A stretch of DNA of 64,000 bases from Azorinus chamasolen (taxonomy: Eukaryota > Mollusca > Bivalvia > Cardiida > Solecurtidae), in assembly GCA_963576725.1 (NCBI GenBank), contig OY755237.1, positions 61,061,873-61,125,872 on the forward strand, given 5' to 3'. The translations under genes and the position numbers were made by a program. The notes below the pieces were generated by a model. That model saw only the letters and a list, made by a program, of their open reading frames with translations. It had not been told where the DNA came from and ran no database searches. The stretch's first letter is position 1; each line of letters begins with the position of its first letter. Of the stretch, positions 23,221-35,712 are shown piece by piece.

Positions 23221-23946
23221 GGAGTATACAGTGCGGTATTAAAACGGCAGACAGATAAGACCCACGCGAAGGCAGAGAAGGTAGATCTGAATAGTGACCC
23301 TGACCTTGCAAACATTGAAGTAAGCTCGGTCTCAATGCAAACTGTGGGCAATAGAGGACTTGGAGAAATCGGCACAAAAGGTGCCAGTGTCATTGTAGAT
23401 CATGACAAAGCGACTTCAGACAGACATGCATTCGTTGCAGTGAAGAGACAGAAAAAAGTCACGATACACGTGGGGAATATTGATCATGACGTGCGAGAAA
23501 TTGACTTGTATGAGTATATGTTAGGCAATGATGTGAAGCCGACTAACATAACAATGTACTATGGGCGTTATGGATCGTCTGCTAGGGTAAATGTCCATTA
23601 CTCAGATGAAACTGCAGTTCTTTCCACTCAGTTCTGGCTAGCAGAAATAACTTACCGGAAGTGGCGGAATAGAACAGCATGGGAGAATTCGAATACGGCC
23701 AGATCTAACAGGCGCCCATACCGTAGACGAATATACGATCGCCAGTATACCGACAATACTGACGGTCGTAGTTCGTATCGGGAGGGAATGAATGACAGGA
23801 ATGACGGCTATGCGCACGCTAACCATCATAGGGACGGATCATACGACGATACTGGAGACGGTGTCATATATGGGTACACGGAATGGGATAGATCTGACGT
23901 TGACGACTGGAACAGAGACGATGGTTCGTGGGCCAATAGTGGCTGA
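23203..23946 (+). CDS. LINE ORF1, RRM-like RNA-binding protein
   Basis: Likely the RNA-binding, ribonucleoprotein-forming ORF1 protein. The first codons (about to 23220) belong to the host element, so the true start is uncertain; the LINE part begins near GVYSAVLKRQTDKTHAKAEK. Residues ~85-150 (KKVTIHVGNIDHDVREIDLY..MYYGRYGSSARVNVHYSD) look like an RRM. A basic Arg-rich patch (SNRRPYRRRIYDRQY) follows, then an Asp/Gly/Tyr-rich tail. The frame is intact, in contrast to ORF2. It stops at 23946, just before the ORF2 region. Confidence 0.65.
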   Translation: MTSIFKGVYSAVLKRQTDKTHAKAEKVDLNSDPDLANIEVSSVSMQTVGNRGLGEIGTKGASVIVDHDKATSDRHAFVAVKRQKKVTIHVGNIDHDVREIDLYEYMLGNDVKPTNITMYYGRYGSSARVNVHYSDETAVLSTQFWLAEITYRKWRNRTAWENSNTARSNRRPYRRRIYDRQYTDNTDGRSSYREGMNDRNDGYAHANHHRDGSYDDTGDGVIYGYTEWDRSDVDDWNRDDGSWANSG

Positions 23947-26900
23947 AACTGCGTACGGTTTGACAGACAGCGTCATGAAAGAGAACCGCGTTATAATTAT
24001 GCTTATTATAATTATACTAATGGCTCTGAATCTGTTGTGCTGGGTATTATGTCGTCATCGTACTCACTGTTGGGGTACTTGCAAACGTACAACGTTGACA
24101 TTGCGCTTTTGACAGAACATAAGTTATTCCGGCATTCTGTAACGTTTCTCGATATTATACATGGTAGCTATGCCAATGTATTCTCTGTCGATACTAGTGT
24201 GGACCAGTATGGCGCCGCAAGGTACGGGAAGGGCGGGACTGCCATTTTGTTTAAGAAGTCCTTGCAAACCTAAGTATCATCTATTCCTCAGATATCAGAT
24301 ACCAGGATATCGGGTATAGAGGTAGAACTAGAGACAGCTAACTCGCTGTTCATGTTTTGCTGTTACCTACCCTCGGATAATAGTATAGAGGCTTATAGAG
24401 AAACGTTAGGTGAGCTACAGGCACTGTATTCGCTTTACTGCACGCGCGGTACGATAATTATAGCTGGTGACTTTAATGGACCGGTATTGTCTGGCGAGCA
24501 CTCTAAATTTGGAAACCGTAAGTCGGAAGTTCTCACTGAGTTTGTACAGGCGAACAATTTTGGCGATGTTGTACATTTGAGACCACAAGAACTTTAATCC
24601 GAATTATACGTACGTGCCCGCCAAAACACTGATCGATCACATCCTAGTCGAACGTACCTCTAGAGATAATGTGCTTAACGTTGCGATATTAGGGGAATCG
24701 GAAGTTGTGACGTCAGATCTCTTGCCAATTAGGGCCACTCTTGCGTTATGGACTAATCGCCGGACTTGAGAGCTCCGAGAGTGGCCTGGCATAAATGCAA
24801 CGAGCATATGCTGAATCGGTATTGCTGCCAATTGCGAGATGCGCTCCTGACAGATCTGGCAAGTCCAGCAGCGATGTCCCCCGACGAAGTCAATTCTGTT
24901 ATTACCGATGTGTTCTTCGTGCTGAGAAAGTAATCCCGCATAGCAAGTTCAATCCATATGCAAAGCCATATTGGACAGCGGCACTGAAATCGGCGCATAC
25001 AGAATCGCGGCGATTGAGAAGAAATTGGCTAGCAGCGGGGAGGTAGCGTTGAATAGTTTGAGTCTTTCAGAAACTACAAGAGAGCGAAAGCCGAATTTCG
25101 TAGGTTGCAGAGATTAGAGGCTGATAAATTTCTGAGACAGAGTGTCGATGAAATAAAACGCGCTTCGGAAACCGATTACCGTTTGTTCTGGGCGACACTA
25201 CTTGTTCCGCTGATCCTGTTATTTCGGAGTATATAGTTAAACAGTGTAGCGATAGTTGTAACGGGAGCGCGGATATATATCGACCTGTTACGGAACCGGA
25301 AGTCGAATACTGTGTTTGGCAGTTAAAGAAAGGAAAAATTCCTGGCATAGACAATGTTCTTAACGAGCATGTTATTAATGGCGGCCCGGAGCTCCAAGGG
25401 GCTATCGTAACGCTTTTTAATACTGTTCTTGAAATTGAAGATGTCCCTGCAATTTGGAAAACGAGCGTTATCATACCGATCCACAAAGGTAATGGAAAGG
25501 ATAAGTCATCTCCTTCAAGCTATATACCTATTTCGCTCCTATGTTGCTTAAGCAAGCTATTCGAAAGAGTGCCGTTGAATCGTATAGGCCAATACACCCG
25601 TGTTCAATGTCCTCACTTCCCGAACCCGCAGCAACAAGGCTTCCAGAAAGACATTAGTTGTATTACGGCAGCCTTCAATCTTCAAGAGGCAATTTTTCAC
25701 CAGGTAGATCAGCAATCTGATGTTTTCGCGGCTTTTCTGGATATAAAAGGGACATTTCGATGTAGTTTTGCATGAAGGTCTTTTTGATAAGCTAGCAACA
25801 TTAGGGATATCAGGAAAAGCGCTACGATTACTTGTAAACAGTTATAGGAATCTTACATGCGTGGCAAGGACAAACGGCTGTACATCCGAGCCGGTGATAG
25901 TGAATCGAAGCGTCAGACAGGGAGGGGTACTATCGACGTTTTATTATCTTGTGTTTGTAAACGATATGCTTTATGATCTGGAAACAAGTGGGAAATGGCG
26001 TAAGAATTGGCTCTGTCTATAGCGGTGACCCCTCGTTTGCAGATGATATAACCCTAGTCTCTATAACACCTGCTAATTTACATAGAATCATAAATGTAGT
26101 GCGTAAGTATGCTACACATTGGAAATTTGACGTAAGCATTGAAAAGTCGTGCGTCATAACTTGCACTAGTAAACGCAATCGGTTCCCGTTTGATATCTAC
26201 TATGGAAATTCAAGATTGAAACGCGACCAGACAGAGGCAAAACATTTAGGTATATTGCAAACGTCGAATATGAAGGTTGCAAGTAGAATTAAAGAACGAT
26301 GCCAGAAAACAAGAAACGCGCTTTATGCAATGTCAGGGCTAGGCCTCTGATCACAGGGAGTCAATCAACTGACAGCGACAAACATTTACAGACGAATTGT
26401 GATGCATGTGGCACTGTATGGGTCGGAACTATGGCATAGCATGACAGCAACGGATATTTGTAACTTGAACAAGCTACAACATTTCGTTGCTAAAGCTATA
26501 CAGGGTTTTCACGTTAGAGCCCGGTCCGATATATGCAAAACAATGTTGGGTCCGATACGATATAGTGCAGAAGTCGACAAGAGAAAGTTGAACTTTTTGC
26601 ATAAAGTCCTGTCAATGCCAAGTAATGCATTGAGTAAACAGATTTTTGTAATGAAGTATTTGCTTTATCTAAATGACAGGCGATCCGTAAGGCATAGTTT
26701 TGTACCAGATATATGCAAGATAGTGCGGACATATGATTTACAGCACATACTGAACGGTTTCATAACTGGAAATATAATTGGAAATATAATACCGGCAAAA
26801 CGATACTGGAAAGAGACAGTGGCAAATGCGATGATAAGGCTGGAGACACAGGAATGGCAAAACCGAATGCAACTTGACAATGACTTTGATGATTTTAAAG

Positions 26901-27540
26901 TTTTGCATCACGTATTGAGCCGTGTTTTCTGTATCAGATGTATAATAATACATCTCAGAGACTAAGATGTGAAATATTAGCCTCAGCTTGGTCCCAAACT
27001 GTTCGTATGTGTGACGCAACTTGTCAGTGGTGTAGCAAGGAATGTGGTGATGAACTGACACATATAGTAACTGAGTGTTCTGCTACTGATAGCAGACGGA
27101 ATCATTTATATTCAGAATTGTTAAAACAATTCGGCGCATACTTTATAGATGAAGTTAATGTTCTTGATAGCAAATATGTCTTTCTGCGTTTCCTAGGTGC
27201 ACCAAATGAACCTAGGACAGCGTCTGAGTGCGAATTCTTGACTCTTACACATGATTACATGTTGGTTTGTATGGCACTTTTGTATGATGTAGGTGTGAAC
27301 CATTAGTGAAACTAATTAGAACGTAATGTTTTATACATGTTAATTTAAGCCCTTAATGTATCGAGGTCAATTGTGGAGAGAGAAATTAAGTGTTTGACGT
27401 TTGGCTTGATGCAAATAGCATATATATTTTTCTTTGTCGCCTTATATGCATGTTCCTATGTTAATTTATGATGCCTATGTATGTACATGTACATGGCTAT
27501 CTCCCATGAGGAGGAAACAAAGATGTGTCTGTCTGTCTGT
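23221..27540 (+). mobile_element. LINE (non-LTR retrotransposon)
   Basis: The host element breaks at caatatttaag (23220) and a + strand LINE follows: ORF1 to 23946, then EN, RT and a Cys/His tail to 27306, a ~220-bp 3' UTR, and a short tgtctgtctg tail next to the ACT tract. The clade is not assigned. It looks like the CR1/L2 or I groups, from the apurinic-type EN and the C-terminal region ALYGSELWHSMTATDI. Confidence 0.8.
23990..27306 (+). pseudogene. LINE ORF2: endonuclease, reverse transcriptase, Cys/His tail
   Basis: Pieces in several frames. EN: YNVDIALLTEHKLFRHSV (24085-24135), FCCYLPSD and IIIAGDFNGPVLSGEHSKFG (24355-24510), then YTYVPAKTLIDHILVER and TSDLLPIRATLAL (24605-24745), i.e. 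the usual EN signature residues. RT: KTSVIIPIHKGNGKDK (25460), DVFAAFLDIKGTF (25720), SVRQGGVLSTFYYLVFVNDM (25905) and PSFADDITLVS with the FADD box (26030). C-terminal: 26399-26965 and CDATCQWCSKECGDELTHIV (27013), a C-x2-C..H..C finger. At least six frame breaks make it inactive, though key residues survive. Confidence 0.8.
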
Positions 27541-27675
27541 CTACTACTATTGGTTCTACTACTTCTACTACTACTAACACTTCCTACCACAACTACTACT
27601 ACTGTACTACTATACTAGCTACTACCACTACTGTTACTACTACTACTACTTCTACTACTACATGTACTACTAATT
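27530..27675. repeat. (ACT)n tract at duplication edge
   Basis: Partner of 20994-21115, with the same interruptions (aacacttcctaccacaac). Confidence 0.9.
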
Positions 27676-28717
27676 ATATTACACAACGGAAGACGTTATT
27701 ATTATCCGTTTAAACAAAACTAAACACAGTGCAATTAAATATAGAAAATAACAGCTCTTGATATTTCTGATGTTTTAATTTTTATCTGATTGGCCGAGTT
27801 ACCTGGCGCCTGATCTGGCTCCAAAATATTTGCGAAGAAAACAAGTGTTTTTGCACAAACGTTTTTATATCCCAAAGGTAATACTACTAGAATGAAAATG
27901 AAGTAAATTCAAGCAGGCCACATACAAGACGCAACCACCACCGAAACATCGACACTGACACACACATACACACACAGACACACAGACAGACACGCACACA
28001 TAGTGTAAATAAAGGCATCTCCGCCGGACTTATCCACAATATAAAAGACGGTAAACACATGACAATATGTAAAACATAGCATAATAACTGCGAATATCCG
28101 TCAAATATGTACTCAATGGCTTCGGTGAAGTCAGATCACCTGAAAGGAAGCCGTTAAGGACACGACTGGGAAAAGGTAATACATGAGTGGTTAGCTCATC
28201 CCGTATCTGAGTTTAAGAGTATACCATCATAGAGTATTACCCTCGGCCTGTCATCGCGCAAGCAAAGAAGGAAGCGTAGCTACCGTCTGTAAAAGGGTCA
28301 ATAACCAAACATGCAGTCCGTTGCAATATAATGGGATCATAAACTTTTTTCTTAAACGTTTTGATGCGTTTTATAAACAAATCATGAAAATGGATATGAT
28401 CCCGAATTTTCCAAAGTTTGTAGATAACATCTCCGTAAAATTCTGGTTGAGAAATGCCTTTTTGTATTAACGTCCGTAGATTGCAATTATCGTATTTCCT
28501 AATTAGTGGTAAATTTCGATAATAAAACTTTTCCGAAGTGTGTAATATCTGTTACCCTGTTTAAGAAGCTAAATTACGACTGTTAAAATCTTCCAGCAAA
28601 AACAGGCTCGGACAAACCGAATAAGTTGAGAAATATAAACCCCATAAGATGTAGAACGGCGACCATCTCCATCTAGAAAAGGACAATTAACAATTTAAAA
28701 ATGAAAATATTCCATTT

Positions 28718-29720
28718 TAGAACATAACTCGCGGCTTCAGCGTGCTGCAACACGATCATATATCTTTTGATATTCACGGGCATTTATTCACTAGTGAACA
28801 ACATTCGAACGACCGAACTGTATTCATACGCGCTGTCAAAAAAACAACAACTGGCGAACGGTGACCTACATGTCAACGATTGAGTCACGATAGATGGCAA
28901 AGAACTATTGGGATTGCGCCTTAATTTCGATAAAATAATACAAAGTGTAATAGCTGTCAGAAAAAATCTACAAAATGTATGCCAAAAAGACCTACCAGCT
29001 ACTCTGAACCATCCATTAAAGGAACTGCCTCCCCAACTTTACATTTTCTTCACCGCATGTCCTTTTGTTTATGCAGATTTCTACTAATAAAATCTCGTCA
29101 TTCAACAACTATAGTCAACTGAATCCAGCACAGCACACACATATTTCAAATATGTTATACTCCAAATCAGCTGATCGCGATCGCGAAAATCTTCCTCCTG
29201 TTCCAACACATTTTATGCAGCAGTTCGTAGACTCTACTGAATCTTTTGTCCATTTCAATAAACTTTTTCGCGGCGGAAATGTCCATGTCCATCTGTATAC
29301 AACACTAATGAAGACGCATTTTGAATCCCATTGACAGAGGTGTGTCAGACATGTAGCCGTCTTCATTTAAACTATTAGCAAATAAGGCGCACTTTACACA
29401 TGTTGTGTACAGTGACGTCATAATGTGACGTGTTTGTATGTCGAAACTGTAACTCAAGAATTATTTTGACGTTTTTTCTGTAGGTTTTTATCATAAACTA
29501 TCACAGTTATTTTGGATATCAGAGAGGTCTAAATTAGATCCTGATTGTTATGATAGTAAGTCAAAAAACAGTTGGATATTTTGAACCTACTTTGTCCCAG
29601 TTACTTAGCGAACCTAATAACACCTTTCATTCATCAATTCTATATGTAAGGAGAATTTATAACAATCCACGTTACTGCTGTAATATTTGCTGCAAAAACG
29701 TTTGTGTTTGTTATGTTATA
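28718..29720. mobile_element. ~1.0-kb non-autonomous element, copy 1
   Basis: Homologous along its length with 38908-39965 (for example cgaccgaactgtattcatac at both). Ends are short inverted repeats, gAACATAAC against GTTATGTTATA. It is inserted in duplication unit B and absent from unit A, which marks the empty site. It encodes no recognisable protein; frames such as 29065-29334 are not conserved between the two copies. Confidence 0.7.
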
Positions 29721-29726
29721 GATAGG

Positions 29727-29872
29727 ATCTTGCATTCGTGTTCATGATTATTGGATTTATTAAATTCGTCTTTTTAAAACAATAAAAAAAACCTCGCTAA
29801 AGCTCGTTTTTTATCGTTTTAAAAAGACTCATTTAATAAATCCAATAATCAAGGACACTCATGTAAGATCCC
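29727..29872. mobile_element. small foldback (hairpin) element
   Basis: About 146 bp forming arms of ~70 bp: ggatcttgcattcgtgttca..attattggatttatt against its inverse ending gtaagatcc, with a short loop around cctcgctaaagctcg. It sits at the right end of the 1-kb element; the other copy (39955-39975) shows the uninterrupted end. Confidence 0.7.
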
Positions 29873-30665
29873 CTATTTATCGTATAGTATATTTTGACCG
29901 AAACTTTTATCATGTGTGATGGAAATATTCAAATTTAAAAATGAAGCTATAATGTCAGATTGATTCGCTTTGTTTAAAGGCAGTTCTTTTGGGTAAATTG
30001 AAGAATCATAGTTTCAAAATAAGGATTTCCAAATTCAAAATATCGTCTAAATACCTTGAATTCTTATTAAATTAAAAAGTATAAACAACACCGACCTGTG
30101 TATCTGGTTTTAAGCTAAGTATTAAATCCGTCTCATAGCAATACAAAAACAAACCAGCAACAAGAGGGCTACAATTTGTATCCTTTGGTATACCAACAAC
30201 CTTACGATATATGGTATCGCCATAATGCACAAATATATTACCTAAAAGAAAGGTAAGCGATCTACAAACATCAAAGCAAGTCCCTATTGTTTAATGTTCA
30301 ACTTCTAAATTCGAAAAGAATGAACGTTGAACATTACAAGCAATGAACATTTTATTTTCTCTGGCAAAGGTTTTTTCTATTAATCAGTTTATCCCTGATA
30401 AGCTGGTGAGGTAGAGTCGTATAAAGTGTAGATAAATGATAAGAGCTCAGTGAAGAAATGTTATACAGTTTATTATAAAGTTTAATTTAAACATCATTTG
30501 GATTTTTTTTATGGACCAAAGAAACATGAATACCAGAATTTTCATATATGTTGTCATAGTAACGTTCTTTGGTCGTAGTAAGACAGGACGTCAAACGTTT
30601 AGATATTTTAGTAGTGGTAATAGAATTAGAGCTATCAATAAAACGCGCCTTATAAGGGTTTTTAT

Positions 30666-31835
30666 GTCGACCCAAGTATATCGTGGAAAGGAAGGGGTAA
30701 CTTTTTGCTGAAGAATATCGACCAGTATCTGTTTAAAAATAGTCACCCCCTGTCATAATGTTTTGGCCCATGTTCTTGATATTTTGACAACGCCCGCAAA
30801 CTGAATTTACCTCCACCAGCACATTTTAAAAAAAAGGTTGTTACCTGAAACGAAATATATCTATCTCTGGTTATTACAGATGTTGTGACCCCAAGTCATA
30901 TCATTTTGAACCTTGTTTATTATATAATGACTAATGCGCGCACTGTTAAATGAACCCACATATTGTATAGACAGGGAGGGTTCATTTTTCTGAAGGATAT
31001 CGACCCCTGGTCAGTATATTTTAAAAATTACTCACCCCGTTAAAAATCCTTTGACCACGTCCATGATATTTTGAACAACACTCGAACACTTAATCTATTT
31101 CAAGTATATTTTTAAGAAATAATTCCACGTTATTCGAAAACTATTACAGATGTTGTGACCCTTGGTCTTATCATTTTGAGCCCTGTTTATTATATCATGA
31201 CCAATGAGCGCAAAGTTAATTGAACCCAAGTATTTTGTAGAAAGGAAGGACTCTTTGTTCCTGAAGAATATCGATCCCCGGTCAGTATTGTTTAAAAAAC
31301 CCGGTCATAGTACTTTGACCCACGTTCATGATATTGTGTGAACAACATCCGCCAAATAATCTATTTAAGTATATTTTAAGTATAATTTAACATCGGTCAT
31401 AATTTTTCAGATATAGTGACCCCGGTCATATCATTTTGGGTCCCGTTTATTATATCATGACCAATGGATGCAATGTTATTTGAACTCAAGTATTTTGTAG
31501 AAGGGAAGGGGTCACTTTTTCTGAAGAATATCGACCCCGTTCAGTAATTTTTTAAAAACAGTGACCCCCGTCTTATTGCTTTGACCCACGTTCGTGATAT
31601 TTTGAACAACGCCAGCAATGTTAATATAACTCGAGCATATTTAAATGAAAGGGTTTCACTTGAATCAAAAAATTATTCAACCTCGGTCATAATTGTTACA
31701 GTTGTAGCGATCCCCGGTCATGTCATTTTATATTTATACCATGACAAATGGGTGCAATGTTAATTTACCCCTGGTATTGTATAGAAATGGGATCACTTTT
31801 TCTTAAGAATATCAACCCCCGACAATGCTAACTCT
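30666..31835. repeat. tandem array, ~265-295 bp unit, ~4-5 units
   Basis: The phrase gaaggggtcactttttctga, followed by agaatatcgacccc, recurs near 30675, 30970, 31237, 31500 and 31785. Units are diverged. The array abuts the end of duplication unit B, and scattered related phrases continue to about 32240. Confidence 0.8.
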
Positions 31836-31849
31836 CGTTCATAGTACGT

Positions 31850-32040
31850 TTACCCATCTCATGCGGTACTCATTAACACCCTTGCTTTTTTGTTTGTTGA
31901 GTATTTTTGCGATTGTGTTTGTGTTCGTGTTTGATGTTTACGTCTCCTGTGTATGTGTTATTTGCTTTCTTTTGCTTTTGTTGGTGGTTGCGTTTTGTGT
32001 GTGTGTTTTCCTGATTTATTTTACTACTTTTTTATCAATG
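31850..32040 (+). repeat. TG-rich tail of a retroelement 3' module
   Basis: Resembles 11040-11250 and 52240-52470 (cacccttgcttttttgtttg, ggtggttgcgttttgtgtgt). The frame 31825-32202 across it is not supported. Confidence 0.45.
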
Positions 32041-32935
32041 ATATTGGCAACGCCCCCACGATGCAGCAGCGAAAACAACAACAAACAGCTTCAGTCACAA
32101 CAATATTCGGTATTAAAGTCAATATGTTATAGATATCGCGGAGGGGGTCACTATTTTTCAGAGGGAGTCGGTATTTTTCAGAAAGGGTGTCAATTTTTCT
32201 GAGAATAGTGACCGTGGGTCACTAATCTATGGGGTCATTTTACTTCGTTACAACGGCAGTGGTAAAAACAAAGACCCGCCTGACCCACATATTAAATTAT
32301 ACAGCCTGACGCATTTCAAGCTAGAACATATATAATATTAGACGAGTTTCAGTTTACATCAGAATTAATCTTCACACTAAACACTCTACCATTTACAAGA
32401 GATTTAGTTGTTGAGCTAGTAGAAATAAAATTGCCAAATTGCAACACATACACCTCTTACTATTGCTATTTGTAATTATTGGATATACTCTATGTATTTT
32501 CTTCAAAAAATGTGAATTTTGACTTCACCAATTTAGGCCCATCATGAAAAGTGTTATTAATAGCAGATAAAGGAACATAACATGACGAAGCAGACGACAA
32601 TTTAAGAGGTTGTATACAAACTGACGGCTGTATTGACTGGAACTTTGCCAGATTATGAGGGATATGAACAGAAGACACATAATGTAAGTTTAAATTTGTA
32701 ATTTTAACTGTAGGGAGACTATTCATTATTTCTGTAGTATTTGTAGCACCTTCCGTAAAAAGCGGACTACAAATAAGTATAATTCTAACACGACTCTGAA
32801 CTTACGGCATATAAACAAAGAATACCGAGTCAAGTGCTTTAATCGGTGATAACGAACTGCAAGTTCGGCTGTTCCACGCGAAATTCTGTTCCATGTTCAA
32901 ACCCACACACAGTCAAATTTAATTTAACATTTCTA
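32041..32935. other. no gene seen
   Basis: AT-rich; the minus-strand frame 32490-32726 has no recognisable features. Confidence 0.4.
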
Positions 32936-33300
32936 AACCTGTAAATATGGAAAAATAGTCAAACAGGGAGCGCTACACACGGAATGACACCGCACCAAAC
33001 ACCATCTAACAAGAAACGGTAAAGCCACAAGACAAAACATAACAGGACGCATATCAAGACGAAACACATTAAACATTAAGCATATTAAACAACAAAATTG
33101 ACCGTAGGCAGAAAGCAGGAGTGCCGCCTTGGAACGGCCAGCAGCCAAAAAACAATAAAAAAGGGGCTACTGGGGGACTTAAACCTGGTTTACGGGTACC
33201 CAACCTCGTCCTTATCCCACATTCACCAAAGTCAAAATGTAAATAAAATTCCCCCTCCAGACAACACCACAACATGCATAACGATGGCTCTGGCATAGAG
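32936..33300 (-). repeat. 3' module, subfamily 2, copy 1
   Basis: Matches 44146-44490 (gaaacggta, acataacaggacgcatatca, taagcatattaaacaac). In minus orientation it contains cccccagtagcc..ggctgctggccgttccaag. Copies without any adjacent RT fragment suggest it moves on its own. Confidence 0.6.
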
Positions 33301-34165
33301 GTGTACAGACATGAGGTAGATGATATAGTTGTTTGATTCAATGTGAAATAACTTGGAATTGTTTTTGTCTGTTGTGATTTGACCCTGTACTAGTACAACG
33401 TCATGGGTGAAGGTCTTGTAGAGTAAATGTAACACTGACAACGCTTCCGATTTTGCAGTATTCACCGGGAAAGGTGATCTAATGACTCCATATCACTACT
33501 CCTAACTGTGACCTAATGTGCGATAATGCAGAGCTACACATTTGTTATCACTAACAATTGTACCCAACGTTTTCTTTGTAACCCAACGTCAAGCCACAAG
33601 AGGCCAGACATCCCATGTGAAAATTAATGGTGGACATTGCCCAAATACCCAAACATACCAGGTTTCAGCAAATTCGAACAATTCATAATTTCAAAGAATA
33701 AGAGCCCACAAGTGGGTTGCCATGGCAACCAATACTACCTTACCACCTACCAATCATGTTTCAGTACTGGAATATCCTGATATACCAATTTTTGGCAAAG
33801 CTGAACAATATGTAACTTTCATTGAAAAGTATCTTAATTTCGATAAATTAGTTGAGAATTTGGTTACCTTGGCAAACAGTACTTTCGTAAAACACACTAA
33901 TCATTTCAGACTACGAACATATCCCAACATACACATGTTTGATAAAATTAAAAGAATATCAAAATATCTCCCAATCAGAGGCCACCACACCATTACCAGG
34001 GCAGCAACTGTTTAAAAAATATTCAAGTACCCAATAACCCAAAGTACACATTTTCAGCAAATTAAAAATGTGAATAATAACAAGATTAGACTGTGACCTC
34101 AAATTTAAACTATGCACTTCACAACAGCAGGTGTGAAGTGCTTGTGTGGCGGCCGACAAAAGGCT
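33301..34165. other. no gene seen; one perfect X-box palindrome
   Basis: No convincing gene. GGTTGCCATGGCAACC at 33715-33730 is a perfect palindrome matching the RFX X-box consensus. The 97-codon frame 33722-34015 starts inside it and has no known domain. Confidence 0.4.
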
Positions 34166-34169
34166 GTAC

Positions 34170-34776
34170 TTCCAAATGATTAATGCATGTTTTGGCATTT
34201 TTAAAAAAGCTTTACATTATCACTATAATATGCGTATTTCTGAAATCGCTATGAAGTTAAACTAGGATTTATGTGGCTCTCCCTGTTTGACTGTTTTCTT
34301 TATACATTAGATAACATTTGTGGTTTAGAAATGATATAGTTTTCTTAAAATGTCCAAAGGTCCGCCGTTTGCTAAGGATTTAAAATCAGATACCTTTCAT
34401 AGATATATAGTTCATGGGTAATGGGTTGTAAGCATTGATACACATATGCATCACTGGTTTTAGTGCTAATTGATTTATACAAAGTATGTACAGAAAACAG
34501 ATTTGGGCACTCAAAATCAGATTAACCCTCTGTTCCTTAAAACATATTGTTTTGCGTTTGCAAACATGGCAAAAACAGATTACACAGTTCTTCTGTAGCA
34601 GCTGTCTGATTAGGGCCAGCTGTTTGCTTATATGTTAACATTTGATTATATTATGCCATGGCAATAATTTTCCTAAGTTAATGATTGGACACAGACGTAC
34701 TAAACAACTGCTAGCAAAATCTGCAAGTACAAAAAAGCTTTTACAGTATATTTACAGAATATATTTAGAATATTTA
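34170..34776. repeat. recurring intronic block, copy 1
   Basis: Contains tgtccaaaggtccgccgttt, gtagcagctgtctgattagg and ttatgccatggcaata landmarks. Related blocks lie at about 42490-43215, 45645-46115, 47620-48125, 50335-51065, 53140-53590, 54985-55276 and 57355-58050 (interrupted). One copy accompanies each cassette exon, so exon and intron were duplicated together. Confidence 0.7.
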
Positions 34777-35708
34777 TGCCTAGTGTACATTTGCCACAGA
34801 CGCCGTACGATACGTTTGTCTGAGATTTTCATACGATGTTTTCATGTTGCATTGTAGAAGTAAAACAATGAGTCATGCAGGAAACATCACATACAGAACA
34901 AACGCCGCCCGAAAAACAACACAAGGAAACAGCAAATATACACAACTATAAAAAACATCAAAACAAACATACAATACGAGGAAGATGGAAGTACCGCCTT
35001 GGAACGGTCAGTGACAAAAGTCACTGGGGGGTTAAACCGGTTTATGGGCGCCCAACCTCACACTTATTCCATCCCCACCCTAAAAGAGAAACAGTGTAAA
35101 TAAACGTATCCCCTCTCCCACTAATCTACAACAAACGCGATGACATATACAGTGGTAAAGTGCATGTATAACGAAAACATTTAAGTGAACAAACTGTGTC
35201 CACCTATGGCTAGTGTACTCAATGATTGAGCTGCAAACAAACAGAGTATCTGTAGAAAAATAATAAAGGGTACGACAAAAACGAAATAGTACAGATATCC
35301 GACGTTCTCATTCCATTTCTGGCTGCGATGTGTTTTGTTTACATTGACTTCGATCATCGTATGATTATTTGTGTACAATGTATACTGATCGGGATTTATC
35401 CATACGATGACTGAGCGGCGACCGTACGGAGACCGTGCGATTCCGTGCAGTCACCGTATTGTCTCTGCTTGGATAAGGCAATCGTATGGCGCCAGTGCGG
35501 AGCCCGAACGGAGCCTGTGCGGGTTCCATACGAAGACCAGAGGGGTTGTTCCATCTTTAATAGCTAGACAAATTATTAATGCCTGAAGTGTCAAATACAT
35601 ATGCACCAATCAGAAATATCAAAATCGTCGCGGAGACTGCGCGGAAATTACCTTACGATGAGTGTATGGGCGCCTTGAACTCATCACAGGGCAAATGTAA
35701 ACTAGGCA
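34777..35708. mobile_element. Harbinger-like DNA element at a splice donor
   Basis: Terminal inverted repeats TGCCTAGTGTACATTTGCC (34777-34795) and its inverse at 35690-35708, with one mismatch. TTA is duplicated outside (34774-34776 and 35709-35711), the 3-bp target typical of PIF/Harbinger. A ~465-bp retroelement 3' module is nested inside. The rest is non-coding, with imperfect cgtacggagaccg repeats near 35420-35520. On the minus strand it begins immediately after GAG|gtaa of the exon at 35713-35979. Confidence 0.75.
34858..35322 (-). repeat. 3' module of RT family, nested
   Basis: Minus orientation: from about ccagaaatggaatgagaacg at 35322 through ggtttaacccccc-agtgac to catgactcattgttttac at 34858. 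No RT coding remains, so this is a severely 5'-truncated copy. Confidence 0.75.
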
Positions 35709-35712
35709 TTAC

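Larger units (their letters stand above)
27541..30665 (-). mobile_element. segmental duplication unit B: RT element copy with insertions
   Basis: Matches unit A at an offset of about 6.56 kb, including the flanking non-element sequence, so it arose by duplication and not by a second insertion. Near 28718-29872 it is interrupted by a ~1-kb element and a foldback; the host resumes at tcgtatagtatattttgacc (29879), as at 22169. Homology to unit A stops near 30665 at gggtttttatgt. Confidence 0.75.

Noticed and set aside
26514..27061. Minus-strand frames within the LINE
   Set aside because: Antisense shadows of the RT C-terminal region.
29065..29366. Protein-coding gene in the 1-kb element (LPPVPTHFMQQF frames)
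   Set aside because: Frames on both strands shift between the two copies; no sign of selection on a protein.
30666..31835. CRISPR-like array
   Set aside because: Whole ~280-bp units are diverged repeats without short conserved repeats and unique spacers, and the DNA is eukaryotic.
33722..34015. 97-codon frame starting MATNTTLPP
   Set aside because: Starts inside a palindrome, has no domain or splice context, and the start region has a weak repeat counterpart near 13850.
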